From Kuschelorhynchus macadamiae (taxonomy: Eukaryota > Arthropoda > Insecta > Coleoptera > Curculionidae): a stretch of 64,000 bases of DNA. Below the pieces are notes generated by a model that saw only the letters and a list, made by a program, of their open reading frames with translations, ran no database searches and was not told where the DNA came from. This document shows positions 34,754-45,479 of the stretch, in pieces (within the stretch, counting starts at the first letter, position 1; each line of letters opens with the position of its first letter). The stretch is from contig JAUTXW010000943.1 of NCBI GenBank assembly GCA_030620095.1, positions 37,297 through 101,296 on the forward strand, in the 5' to 3' direction. A program made the position numbers and the translations under genes.

Positions 34754-35969
34754 TGAAAGTCTATATGTTGACAACTTTGTAATTGGCTCCGAATTACATA
34801 CCTATCAACCATTCATTTCTTCAAAATTTGATTATAATGATGAAATATGTATTCCAATCCAAGAATTAGACACATACACATTACCTTCAGAAAGTATTCT
34901 ATATATAGAAGGAAATCTCGCTAATCAAGAAGAAAAATATACAAAAAAATTAAGATTTGTCAACAATGGTATTGCGTTTTTGTTTCGGGAAATACGTTAT
35001 GAATTAAATGGAGTAACTGTAGACTCTGTAAGATGTTGGTTTAACATCAACACTCAAAGGATATTTATCTTTCAATGACAATGAAAGCGTAAAGCTTCAC
35101 AATGCTGGGTGGTTTCCCAACAGAAATGAAGCAGACAGAATTTTGGTAGATGATAAAGGTAAATTTAATGTATCGATACCCCTAAAGATGCGACTTGGAT
35201 TCTTCGAGGATTATAAAAAAATTATTTTAAATATGAAGCAAGAATTAGTACTCATCAGAGCAAGTAATGATTTAGATGATGTGCTCTTTATAGATGACAC
35301 GGAACCCAAAACATTAGAATTTCCTACTCCAAAAGTCACGATTGAAAAATTGTATTGGAAAGTGCCACATATCGAGGTAGATATTCCTCAACAACTTGCC
35401 TTAACGAAAATATTAGAAACAAACAAGGAAATATTGTTAGTATTTCGAAGCTGGGAATGTGTTGAATATATCGAATTACCTGAAGCAACGCGTCATACAT
35501 GGCTGGTAAAGACAACTAGTAAACTGGAGACGCCCCGTCATGCTGTTATTGCCTTCCAAGTAGATCGAAAAGGAAAATTAAAAAAGAACATGAGTCAATT
35601 TGATAACGTTGACCTAACAAACATAAGAATTTTTTTAAATTCTGAGAGATATCCATATCACGATTTATATTTAAATTTTAAAGACAACAAATTTTCTGCT
35701 CATATGAAATATTTGCCAATTTTAGAAATTCTTACTATGGATTGACAAGTGAACCAATTTTTGCGCCTGAAAAATTTAAGACAACTTCCCCTATTTCACA
35801 CATTGATTGCTCTCATCAGAAGGAATCGCTTCAAAGTGGGTCTGTAGTTATAAGAGTTGAATTTGAAACAAATGAAAATATTCAAAAAAATACCTCTGTT
35901 TATTGTCTCATCCTCCACGATAAAATATTTAGCTATATTCCTCTAACAAAACTAGTTAAACAACTTTAA
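34734..35969 (+). pseudogene. Major capsid protein (double jelly-roll type), two frameshifts
   Basis: Three frames in succession (34734-35078, up to 35745, up to 35969) read as one protein of about 410 residues. The N-terminal part has 'PSESILYIEGNL' and 'FLFREIRYELNG'; the middle carries 'GYLSFNDNE' and 'SWECVEYIELPEATRH'; the C-terminal part has 'HIDCSHQKESLQSGSVVI' and 'YCLILHDKIFSY'. These segments are characteristic of the hexon-like capsid proteins of Polinton/adinto-type elements in arthropods, which build the icosahedral shell. Frameshifts lie near 35,045 and 35,715; no other stop interrupts. It is therefore dead, but only by two small events. Confidence 0.75.
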
Positions 35970-35984
35970 TACGCATGCGTCAGT

Positions 35985-35999
35985 TTTAATATTTATAGC
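35985..35999 (+). promoter_or_regulatory. TATTTATAG promoter box
   Basis: AATATTTATAG about 35 bp before ATG 36025, identical in its core to the box at 32743-32751. It probably drives the two overlapping genes at 36025-36563. Confidence 0.5.
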
Positions 36000-36024
36000 A
36001 TGACACAAAGAAATTTCTTTCATT

Positions 36025-36144
36025 ATGGATTATATGCATCGGTTAATCATTTTTCAACACAAATTACAAGAGTTAAAGAAACAGATAGAAGAATACCAAT
36101 TAAAATTTGAAATGGTAAAAAAATTTCAATATTTAAAGATATGA
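36025..36144 (+). CDS. 39-codon coiled-coil peptide
   Basis: The ATG at 36025 opens a frame with a strongly helical heptad-like stretch ('LQELKKQIEEYQLKFEMVKK', about residues 15-34). Its TGA overlaps the ATG of the next gene as ATGA (36141-36144), a coupling arrangement typical of compact viral genomes. The function is unknown. Confidence 0.45.
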   Translation: MDYMHRLIIFQHKLQELKKQIEEYQLKFEMVKKFQYLKI

Positions 36145-36563
36145 AAGTAATTATAGATATACAAGGATTTAAAGTGGAGAACAATAAGTTAATTGTTAAA
36201 GAATTGGCAGCATACGATGGATTTAAAATCAGCCACCACATATTTAAAGCGCCCTTTCCTATGAATCATTCAATCATCATAATGAACAATCATCATTGTA
36301 TCGATTGGGATGAAGGATTTACTCCTTATCATAGATGTCGATATGTTATCAGAAATTTAACCGAAAAACTCAACTTTATCTATGTTATGGGTGAAGAAAA
36401 GGCGGAGTTTATCAGAAAATATTCTCAAAAACCAGTTATTGAATTTGATGAACAGCCAGCTTTACAGAAATTGGAACCATGCTGCTTTTATCATCAGAAA
36501 AATCCATGTTTTTGTGCATTAGCAAATGTTTTTCATTTGTATAACTATTTTTTTATGAAATAA
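36141..36563 (+). CDS. DIQGF-family viral-element protein
   Basis: An intact 140-codon frame with 'IDIQGFK' at the N-terminus, 'KELAAYDGFK', 'WDEGFTPYHRC' (about residues 53-63), 'LTEKLNFIYVMGEEK' and a C-terminal Cys/His cluster ('CCFYHQKNPCFCA'). The 'DIQGF...KE.A' opening recurs in uncharacterised insect proteins linked to viral and Polinton-like DNA. An RNase H-like fold is possible given the acidic-plus-aromatic pattern, but I cannot show it. A truncated paralogue lies at 25531-25734. The gene is last in the rightward late block, and an AATAAA overlaps its stop. Confidence 0.6.
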   Translation: MKVIIDIQGFKVENNKLIVKELAAYDGFKISHHIFKAPFPMNHSIIIMNNHHCIDWDEGFTPYHRCRYVIRNLTEKLNFIYVMGEEKAEFIRKYSQKPVIEFDEQPALQKLEPCCFYHQKNPCFCALANVFHLYNYFFMK

Positions 36564-36574
36564 AACGATTAGTT

Positions 36575-36856
36575 TTAAAATATATTTGTTTTATTGGTTA
36601 AATATTTCCTTATACATATTATATGTTCGCTTAACTCTAATTGTTTTAAATCATGTATAAATTTTCTTTCATTTTTACTTTTAAGAAAATCTATACATGC
36701 CCTAGCAGCTAGTTCACATAATTCTGCATGTTCCATATAGTGCAAATAAACAGTAATGTTTTGAGCTTCACTGCTCTGTCCATCAAACGCATAAAACTCA
36801 GAGCAAGCTTTAGACATTATGAATTCTTCATACATTTCTCTAACAACTTCCTCCAT
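36575..36856 (-). CDS. Right-end small gene A
   Basis: 93 codons, all-helical and acidic in composition, with no known motif. Its C-terminal segment ('FIHDLKQLELSEHIICIRKY') resembles 'LIHDIRGLGFGYHLLKLKKY' of the gene immediately upstream (36859-37161), so the two look like diverged tandem duplicates. It converges with the DIQGF gene across an 11-bp gap, with AATAAA-type signals for both strands near 36560-36592. Confidence 0.55.
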   Translation of the reverse strand: MEEVVREMYEEFIMSKACSEFYAFDGQSSEAQNITVYLHYMEHAELCELAARACIDFLKSKNERKFIHDLKQLELSEHIICIRKYLTNKTNIF

Positions 36857-36858
36857 AA

Positions 36859-37161
36859 TTACACTAAAAGTTCTTCCTCTTTTAAAAAGTCTTTCACTAG
36901 AACGGGATCTTCAATATATTTTTTCAATTTGAGAAGATGATAACCAAATCCCAATCCCCTTATGTCATGAATAAGTTGTATTAAATCTAATGTTTCACAA
37001 TATTTGTCACATGCAGATGCAGCACTCGCATATTCATTCAATAGTTTCTCGTAATAATGACACCATTGTGGTCTGCTTTGCATAGAATCCTGACAATAAG
37101 AAAATGATAACAAATAGAATTCTTTACTTAACTTTTTAACAGCTTTCACTAACTTGCACAT
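36859..37161 (-). CDS. Right-end small gene B, paralogue of gene A
   Basis: An open frame from ATG 37161 (100 codons). It is helical and Cys-rich in the middle ('QWCHYYEKLL', 'ACDKYCETLDLIQ'). It shares the 'IHD...L' helix and the following Leu/Lys-rich tail with gene A downstream. The N-terminus overlaps the end of the next upstream gene by 26 bp. The three leftward genes probably form one unit transcribed from the right terminal repeat. No function is recognised. Confidence 0.55.
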   Translation of the reverse strand: MCKLVKAVKKLSKEFYLLSFSYCQDSMQSRPQWCHYYEKLLNEYASAASACDKYCETLDLIQLIHDIRGLGFGYHLLKLKKYIEDPVLVKDFLKEEELLV

Positions 37162-37459
37162 GACCACAACACCTTTTTATAGATCGCGGTGGTCCATCTA
37201 TACAGTCACCCTCTTGGTTATGATGAGTATAACACGGTAAGTTTAACTGTAATTTCTTGTCACGTCTATAGCGTTCTGGTAGCTTTTCCCAAATTTGTAA
37301 CAACTCCACTGACTCTACAAATCTTCTTAAGTAATTAAGAGGAATATATTTTAGATCACCCACCGGAATGTCCCTCAATGGCGCCGTTAGCGCTAAACAA
37401 ATAACTTCACCAACACGTTCAATAATATCTTCGGTAGGTACTGTTTTCAACGAACCCAT
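37136..37459 (-). CDS. Right-end small gene C
   Basis: 107 codons from ATG 37459, only about 20 bp inside the terminal repeat, hence probably the first gene of the leftward unit. The N-terminal half is helical ('EDIIERVGEVICLALTAPL'). The C-terminal half holds a Cys/His-rich patch ('CYTHHNQEGDC', then 'CCGHVQ') that could bind metal. No family is recognised. An early regulatory role would fit its position but is only inference. Confidence 0.5.
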   Translation of the reverse strand: MGSLKTVPTEDIIERVGEVICLALTAPLRDIPVGDLKYIPLNYLRRFVESVELLQIWEKLPERYRRDKKLQLNLPCYTHHNQEGDCIDGPPRSIKRCCGHVQVSESC

Positions 37460-37476
37460 CTGACTAAATTTAAGAG

Positions 37477-37573
37477 ATGAAAATGAATTGATCTGTTGGG
37501 TTGGCTGCTAGCACTTAAATAAAACCTCTCCCTCCGGATGCACACGTAAGAGTGGGGAAGACCAATCAGAATC
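37477..37573 (-). repeat. Right terminal inverted repeat, outer part lost
   Basis: The inverse of 24566-24655 with few differences. It stops at 37573, where 'caatcagaatc' passes directly into Jockey ORF2 sequence, while the left repeat extends another 80 bp outward. The outer right end of the element is deleted. Confidence 0.88.
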
Positions 37574-38000
37574 CGAAATCTCATCGACTGTATTTCTAGG
37601 GTACACTTTTGTCTGCATATCATGCATTCTACTTCCTCCTGTCTTAGTGGAGCGGAGTACCATGAGAAGACAGGGTTTTTGGCATGCAGAAAACAGCAGT
37701 CAGAATAATTGCAGGTCTGGGCTTTTAGAGTGTACTCTTCATAAAAAAAATGAGGAAAAATTTACTCTCTAGATTGATATACACAGATATCCTATACGGA
37801 ACATACTGTCCACTGAGGAAATGCCAGAGTAGGCCAGAGTTTATTGTCAATAAATTCAAAAATAAAATGAAATTATATTTGTTATCAATAACTCCCTACA
37901 GAATACAAGAGTTTTTATTATAACATTTTACTAGCTGGCCAGGCAGACCTTGTTCGGCCTTTTCCGTTAAATAAGCCGATAGTATATTAGTTTTATAGAA
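37574..38000 (+). pseudogene. Jockey ORF2 C-terminal part, right flank of viral insertion
   Basis: It begins in frame with 'SEISSTVFLGYTF', the segment just after the RT palm. It continues in broken frames to 'QKTAVRIIAGLG' (37680-37720) and 'VNKFKNKMKLYLLS' (37850-37890), the family C-terminus. Strand and order match the fragment ending at 24476. The part between the two (roughly the RT palm, including the YADD box) is missing, so the deletion that removed the outer right repeat also removed flanking ORF2. Confidence 0.75.
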
Positions 38001-38779
38001 AAGAAAGGTCTCGGTAACCAATCATTTAAAAAAAAATCATGTAAATTGGTACAGTACAACTCTCTCACGAACTTGCTGAAAAATCTAGCTTAGTGTTTTA
38101 AATATATAGAATATGTAAATCAAGTATTGTGTTTGTATCCATAATTTTGCAATGTGTTGTTATTTGTGGAACTATTTTGTGCATCGTTTTTATTATTATT
38201 CTTTTTTTAAATGGTCTAGCTAGCTGGTTTTATTTTTTACTAAAAATATCTAGTATTAGTGGATTTTACAGTTTTTTTTTTAAATATATTTCAGATATAT
38301 CTTACATTATGGCGTGAATAAATTCTGTTTTTAAATTTGACACAAATAAACTATTTTGTATACTATATAAATCATTTATTTAGGCACAGCTAATTTATAA
38401 CTACAATAGTCTAGTCAGTCAATTTTCATTACATTAATACATATAAATAACAATAAAAAAGTTAAAGTAATAATAGGCCACAAGAGCCAATACTAAACAA
38501 CATAAATTACACTGTGTTTGTATTTTGAGATTTTTAATTTATTTTTAAAAAGTGGGAGATGAATATTTTTTTAAAAAGGTGGCAATTGATTAAATTTTAC
38601 TAACCCCTTATAAAATACTGACATTTGAGCATGTTCACTTGTTACATGTTGATATGGACGTCATTACCAAATCTTATGTTATGGTTATGTACCTGAAAAT
38701 TAAAATTAACAAGTCCTTGCAAAAAGGAAACAGATATACTACTGTAGCAATTTATTAATAACATATTGATATCATTAGA
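38001..38779. other. No recognised feature
   Basis: AT-rich sequence with small hydrophobic frames of no family likeness. Confidence 0.4.
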
Positions 38780-39113
38780 GCTGTTCTTATTTTGCATGGA
38801 AAAAAATAATCTTTTTTAGAGCCTCAAAATCGATGGTAACAAAACTCTCTCACTGATCAATACTGCCCATGCTTACTTTACTATACCATTAATACTGTCA
38901 ATGTAAAACCTTTTTAAACTATTAGTAATTTCAAAAATATCCTTTACTATTTTACCCTCGCATATTTCAAGCTCTGAAATTCCCTTATAATTATTATTAC
39001 TTGAATTAGGCATAACATTCTTAAGAATTGACCACATTTCTGTAGCACTACCCCTAGTTTCAAATATTTTGTTTTCATATTTTGCTTTTTCTTCCCACAG
39101 TTGTTTTTACAAC
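38780..39113 (-). pseudogene. Jockey-like endonuclease-RT linker fragment
   Basis: Read leftward, 39113-38880 is an uninterrupted frame containing 'TEMWSILKNVMPNSSNNNY' and 'ICEGKIVKDIFEI'. In non-LTR ORF2 proteins such sequence lies between the endonuclease and the RT ('W..ik.l......i.......d...ia..fn.yF'). A following piece 'FVTIDFEALKKIIF' fits the same region. No catalytic motifs are present. Confidence 0.5.
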
Positions 39114-40220
39114 TAAATTTCGATTTTCCTTCCAAATATTTCAATGGTCTTGTGTAAAAATAGCACTGACCTCCTAAAATCGTACTTGGAGCTTAGAGAG
39201 CAATGGGTGTGAACAGTGGTGGGGTTATCAGCGGGGAAGGAAGTCACAATAGAGGTTCCTGAAGGTTCAGTATTGGGTTCAATTTTGTTTCCTCTATACA
39301 TAAATCACCTACCCTGTTAACATGACTTACCTTGTGCCTTTACACGCTTCGCTTATGAAACCATTGTTCTCTTGCCCTGGGAACTTTGGAAGAAGGGAGG
39401 TGGGAGTTGGGTGAGGTACAGGCAAAGGCTAAGAATGGTTCGTTGTGAAAAGATTACTTCTGAACCAATCAAAGACAAAAAAAAATGTTCTTCATGAGAA
39501 ATATTGGTAATGAAAATGAAAAGCATCCTCATGTGGTTTCTAGGGTTACTACTTGACACCATTTTTGAAATGAGAAGCCCATATAAACCATGTGGCAGGG
39601 GGTCTTGGGAGGGGTCTGTTTGGACTACATAATCTGTTTGAGTGTGTTGGTGCCAGTGTTTTAAGAACGGTTTATTTCACCTTGTTTCACTTCATTATAA
39701 CCAGTTTGGGGACATGCTTCTCAGACGGAGAGTATTTGGGTTACAGAGGACGGCTGTGAGAGTTGTCCTAACTGAGCTATATAGAGGATTGTAGGGAAGT
39801 ATATATTAACAGAAAATGTCTTGCATGTAAAAGCCAATATAAGCTCGTACAAAGTGTATGGTCAGGTCTACAGTACTTGAACTGCAAGTTACCAGGTTCA
39901 TATATATTGCCACGTGAAGAGATCTCAGAATGGACCTGGGTACTCAGAAGTAAAATTCTTCAACAAATTACCTAATTATATTAGATATTTACAAACATAA
40001 ACATTTAAATTTAAGATTAAGAAATATTTAATTAAAAATGCATTCTGTAGCTTTTATGACTATTTTAATACTAATTTTAATATGTAAGTGTTATAATAAT
40101 TTTAATTATGTCGTATTGTTCTAAAAACTATGTGTTGTTTAAATTATATTTAAATATATTATTACATTTTATTGACATATGTAAATATCCTCAATGTATA
40201 ACATGAATAAAATATCTTTC
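39114..40220 (+). pseudogene. Jockey-like RT and C-terminus remnant
   Basis: Frames read 'VPEGSVLGSILF' then 'LYINHLPC' (39255-39320; the usual 'VPQGS.LGP.LF.LYINDLP'), then 'FAYETIVLL' (39346-39373), where the catalytic ADD is A-Y-E. The post-palm 'RLQRTAVRVVLTELYRG' piece lies near 39735-39790. The 3' end has AATAAA near 40206. It is oriented opposite to the linker fragment on its left. It is dead by several stops and by the altered catalytic box. Confidence 0.65.
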
Positions 40221-40299
40221 TATTTATCTACTTTATATTTTGATATATAATATATATTTTCGACAGCATGACACATTTGATTTTCGAGCACAACTCAAA

Positions 40300-40830
40300 A
40301 CCAATTGAATACGTAATTTTTACATTGACATACATTGCCATTTTGTTCCGTCATGTTGAATTCGTACCAGTTTATCCTTATATCGCGTTTGATTTCTCTG
40401 CAAAATTTAGAGTCAATTGAATAAAATATTTTTTACCTTGATTTTTTTAAAATTTTATTTGGCCAACATTTTTTTTCGCCACCTTGAATTTGTACCACAA
40501 CTTTACTGGTTTATCACACTTAATGCTTGCACAAAATATGCTATTAATATAATAAGTAGTTTCTTCAGGCTTTTTTGTTGCTCTCTTGGATTCATAACAA
40601 AATGTATCAGTTCATTCCTATGCAACACTTGATTTTAGTGCAAAATTTGAGGTAAACTGGATAATTGGTTTTTTAGTATTTTTTTTTAACATTTCACTAG
40701 GCTGCCATTTTGTTCAGAATATTGACCCTTAATTTTTGACCAAAATTTGAAGTCATTTTATTTGGCTGGCATTTTATCTCTATAACACAATTAGTTATGG
40801 CAAAAAATTTGAAATTAATCCATAAAGTTG
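40300..40830 (-). repeat. ATGGCGG repeat family, inverted copies
   Basis: The reverse complement of this stretch gives the same unit order as 19800-21425 and 52310-53560 ('aaactactt', 'ttgtgcaagcattaagtgtg', 'taaagttgtggtaca', 'ttcaaggtggcg'). About four units are present, without the GTCTGTC leader. Confidence 0.7.
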
Positions 40831-40864
40831 TTTTATATATATATATATATAATATTATATAAAG

Positions 40865-41881
40865 ATGGCGGCTGATAACGAACTTCGTTCCCGTCGCTTA
40901 GACAAAAAGTGTGTATTTTGCTCAAGGAGAGTCAAAGGAACCATAAAATGTTTATTGTGTAATAGTTTTTATCATAGTCAGTGTTTAATAAAGTGTCCAG
41001 GTACTAGAATCGTGGGATGTAACGAAATAAATTGCTTTGAATGCATCGGCGAGGACGATTTGACAGGTTTGACGAGTGCCGACATTATTAAACTGTCTTA
41101 AAAATAACGCATTTTTAAAATATATTTTGCTTCAGCTACCGGAAAATAATGATCTCCTTCGGGAAAAAGTTCAATTTCTTGAAGAAAAATTAGAGACAAT
41201 TCAAACTAAACCGAAAATTATAGAACAGGTTAGATTTCTCCCCCCCCCCGCGGCCCCCGCAAAATCTATCCCCGCTCCCACTTTCCCCTCTAATTATCAA
41301 GATGAAGTTGTCAAAGGTAATGACAAGGACAGGGGTACCAACAGTATAGTAAAGTTAGCAAAATCGGCGGGATTTTAAAAGAAAACAAGTCTCAAAACCA
41401 AATTACTCTAAATAAACTGAAAAATGCAGTGGATTTGGCAATCCAACAAAACGACTCAAATATGGATGAAGAATGGACTTCTGTTGAATACAGATCAAGA
41501 AATCGGAAATATAATCCCAAGATTAGACCAAGCAATATAGAAGGAAATCGAAAAAATGATTCAGCCTTGAAGGTGGCTCCTACTACGAACTTGACCTGGC
41601 TTTTCGTGTCCCGTTTAGCGTTAGATACAACCGAAAATATACTTCTGGATTATCTTAAACAAAATGGTGTCACTGGTGTATGTAAAAAGATCAGAAAAAA
41701 ATCCAGACAAATGTACAGTTCGTTTAAGGTTGGGGTTCCTGTTGATTTTAAACCAACCACCCTAAATGCAAACTTTTGGCCTGAGGGTGTTCTTGTTAAC
41801 AGTTTTTTAAACCTGAGAAGTCTAGTGTCCCCCGGACCAAAGCAACTAATCACTCACAGTGTGGGAAGTCAGACCATGTAA
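40865..41881 (+). pseudogene. Jockey/CR1-like ORF1, frameshifted
   Basis: From ATG 40865 the protein starts with a PHD/RING-like Cys-rich finger ('CVFCSRRVKGTIKCLLCN', then 'FYHSQC', then 'CFEC'). It continues after a shift near 41,095 with a coiled-coil stretch ('LLREKVQFLEEKLETIQ') and, after another near 41,375, with an RRM-like C-terminal part ('TWLFVSRLALDTTENILLDY'). In this group ORF1 is the RNA-binding chaperone of the retrotransposon particle. A stop at 41879 precedes ORF2. The element looks nearly full-length, so this is one of the better-preserved copies in the window. Confidence 0.7.
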
Positions 41882-41889
41882 TTCTACAT

Positions 41890-43976
41890 CACAATGTTCA
41901 GTCAATAGACAACTGCATTGACCAGCTCCAGGTTTTGGTAAATGAACACAAATGCCTGGCCCTCGCCGTGTCGGAGCATTGGAAGACCGCAGAACAGCTA
42001 GAATATTTCAATTTGTTAAATTTTAAATTGGCTTCGTCATTCTGTCGCAAGGAGACCCTTCATGGGGGAACAGCAGTATATGTGAAGCAGGGGATTCAAT
42101 GTAAGCCTAGGAATGATCTTACAAGGTATTCTGAGGAAAAACTTTTAGAGTGTGCTGCAGTAGAACTTTCGATTGATGAAGCTTGTATTGTTATTTTATC
42201 TATTTATTGTACTCCAACAGCAGATATTGAACTGTTCTTTAATAAAATGGAGAGTGTTTTAAATGGATTATTAGATGATCATGTTTTAGTTTTTCTCGCT
42301 GGAGATTTTAACATTGATATCAAGCGTGATGATGGTAACTCGGCTGCTTTCTTATCTCTTTTAAGTTCCTTTATTATTTAATGAGGTAACGGGTAAATCT
42401 GTGGGAAGGAATGATATTGGGATACCTGGTACACCACAACAAATATGTAACACTTTAAGCGATTAAGCGATTATATAGTTAATGCGGCCCCACAAACACT
42501 TAACAACTTGGCAGGGAGAGACTATCTTCAGAAAATTACATACAACAGTAATTCTTTGTTTTTGCTCCCGGTTACTAATGTTGAAATTTCTGACATTATC
42601 AGAAATCTAAAGAATAAAAAGCGAGGGTATTTTTCCAAGTAGCTTAAAGCTCTCTTTAGTGAAACCTCTGTTTCAAAAGGGAGATCCTGCACTTCCTGAG
42701 AATTACAGACCAATAAGTATTCTGTCCACCTTTTCAAAGATCTTTGAAAAAGCAATGTGTTCTCAGCTCACGAATTTCTTCTTCAGGGTCTCCTGAGTGA
42801 AAGTCAGCATGGATTCTTGGCAGGAAGATCAATTAACACTGCTGTGTATGATTTTGTGAATATGGTAGTGGGTGGCTTTGAGAAGGGCAAATTGCCTTGG
42901 GCTCATTTTTAGACCTGTCAAAGGCCTTTGACAGTTTAGACCACTCTGTACTTTTTCTCAAGCTTGAACGTTATGGAGTTAGAGGTCCTCCTTTAGAGTG
43001 GATACGATCATATTTATGGAATCGTGCACAGAGAGTTGTTATTCAAAAACGTGGGCGTGACTATGTGTCCAATGATAGACCACTTACTGTCGGGGTACCC
43101 CAAGGCAGTGTGCTTGGTCCCTTTCTTTTTATTTGTTATATTAAAGATCTAAGCTCCAATATTTCGGGGGATACTGTGACAGTTGTGAATTATGCGGATG
43201 ACATTATGGTAGTGGCACCCTCAGTCAATGACTTGATGGAGATCGGTAGGAATAGTTTGATTGAGGTGAGGAGGTGGTTTGACCAGAATAATCTTTTGTT
43301 GAATCCAGGTAAATCAGCCTTTGTTTTATTTAGAACTCAGCGATCATCTGCTCGGGTTCCTGATCGTGCCGATTTGTTGTCTGGAGAGGTATCTCTTTCT
43401 GATGGGGCAACATTTTTAGGTATTTTTATTGATTGTCACCTTAACTGGGTAAAGGAGATTGAATATATAAGCGGTAAGTTGAAAGCTGTTATTTACTGCG
43501 AGTCCTAAAAAACTACTTGGACACAAAAACATTGCTCATGTCCTATCATGCAAATTTTGAATCGCTCCTCAGATTTGGGGTTATCTTTTAGGGTAGCTGC
43601 GTTGGCATTGAGAGGGTTTATAGTCCTGTGCCTGGGCTGACAGGAATCTTGCAGAGGGGTTTTCCGGAGGCATGAATTGCTCACGTTGGCCGGACTGCAT
43701 ATCTTTGAGTGTGTGATGTTTCTGCACAGAAATAAAAGATTGTTTAATCAACATATACCTATTCATAACCATAACACCAGGTCACTTGATTTTGATTTTC
43801 CTCTGCATAGACTCACTCTCTCAGAACGCAGTGCAGTGTACTCTTGCATTAAGTACTTCAATAAGCTTCCACCAAATTTGAAGGCAATGTTGGGCTGGCC
43901 ATGCTTCCGGGGGGCTGTTCGGCAGTGTATTCTTGACGCAGAGCCATATACAGTTGCCGAGTTTCTGTCAGCATGA
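41890..43976 (+). pseudogene. Jockey-like ORF2: endonuclease and RT, near full length
   Basis: The endonuclease domain shows 'LHHNVQSIDNCI', 'ALAVSEHW', 'HGGTAVYVK' and 'LAGDFNIDIK' (41890-42330) but is cut near 42380; the rest of the domain and the linker are damaged. RT resumes with 'LPENYRPISILSTFSK' (42690-42740), 'ESQHGFLAGRS', palm A 'DLSKAFDSLDHSVL', 'VGVPQGSVLGPFLF' (43090-43130) and the intact catalytic 'NYADDIMVV' (43189-43215). After 43508 the frame shifts, and the C-terminal tail ('YFNKLPPNLKAML') ends at TGA 43974-43976. Together with ORF1 it gives a 3.4-kb retrotransposon whose 3' end lies near 44248. Confidence 0.8.
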
Positions 43977-44248
43977 TTGTGATCGGTGTATACCTGAACC
44001 CACTTCAACTTATTGTTCTCTGCACGTGGCTTTGTAATATATTCTATAAATTTTAATTTGTAATGTATTGTTTTATTATAATATGTGCATGTTGCTTTAT
44101 ATAATGTATTGTCAAATTTTAGCAGTTTAATTTTAATATGGGCATTTTGCTTTTTATACTGTGCTAGTTATTAGGATTTTGTGACGCCATTTATATAAAA
44201 ACACAATGATGTCTTTTTATAAATATAGAGATTTTTGACTTTGACTTT
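43977..44248 (+). other. 3' untranslated region of the retrotransposon
   Basis: It ends with a short repeated 'gactttgacttt' tail that passes into an ATAA/AT simple repeat, the way many Jockey/CR1 copies end. Confidence 0.5.
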
Positions 44249-45477
<1,229 letters not shown>

Positions 45478-45479
45478 GA

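Larger units (their letters stand above)
24486..37573. mobile_element. Integrated Polinton/adintovirus-like viral element
   Basis: A 13.1-kb unit bounded by inverted repeats (24486-24655 and 37477-37573) carries the hallmark set of this group: protein-primed DNA polymerase B, FtsK/HerA-type ATPase, PLA2-domain protein, adenain-like protease, penton-like and double-jelly-roll capsid proteins. The left end begins AGTCTCGC, in keeping with the AG... ends of Polintons. No retroviral-type integrase is recognised. Coding strands form blocks: left end mixed, polymerase rightward, ATPase block leftward, late block rightward, right-end block leftward. Polymerase, PLA2 and capsid genes are broken; the ATPase, protease, penton-like and small genes are open. 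It may be a decayed Polinton, an endogenized adintovirus, or a related integrase-less lineage. Confidence 0.88.

Noticed and set aside
24486..37573. Domesticated viral cluster serving the host (as in wasp virus-like systems)
   Set aside because: Capsid, PLA2 and polymerase genes are broken and terminal repeats are present; nothing in the sequence shows host use, although the open ATPase and protease keep it conceivable.
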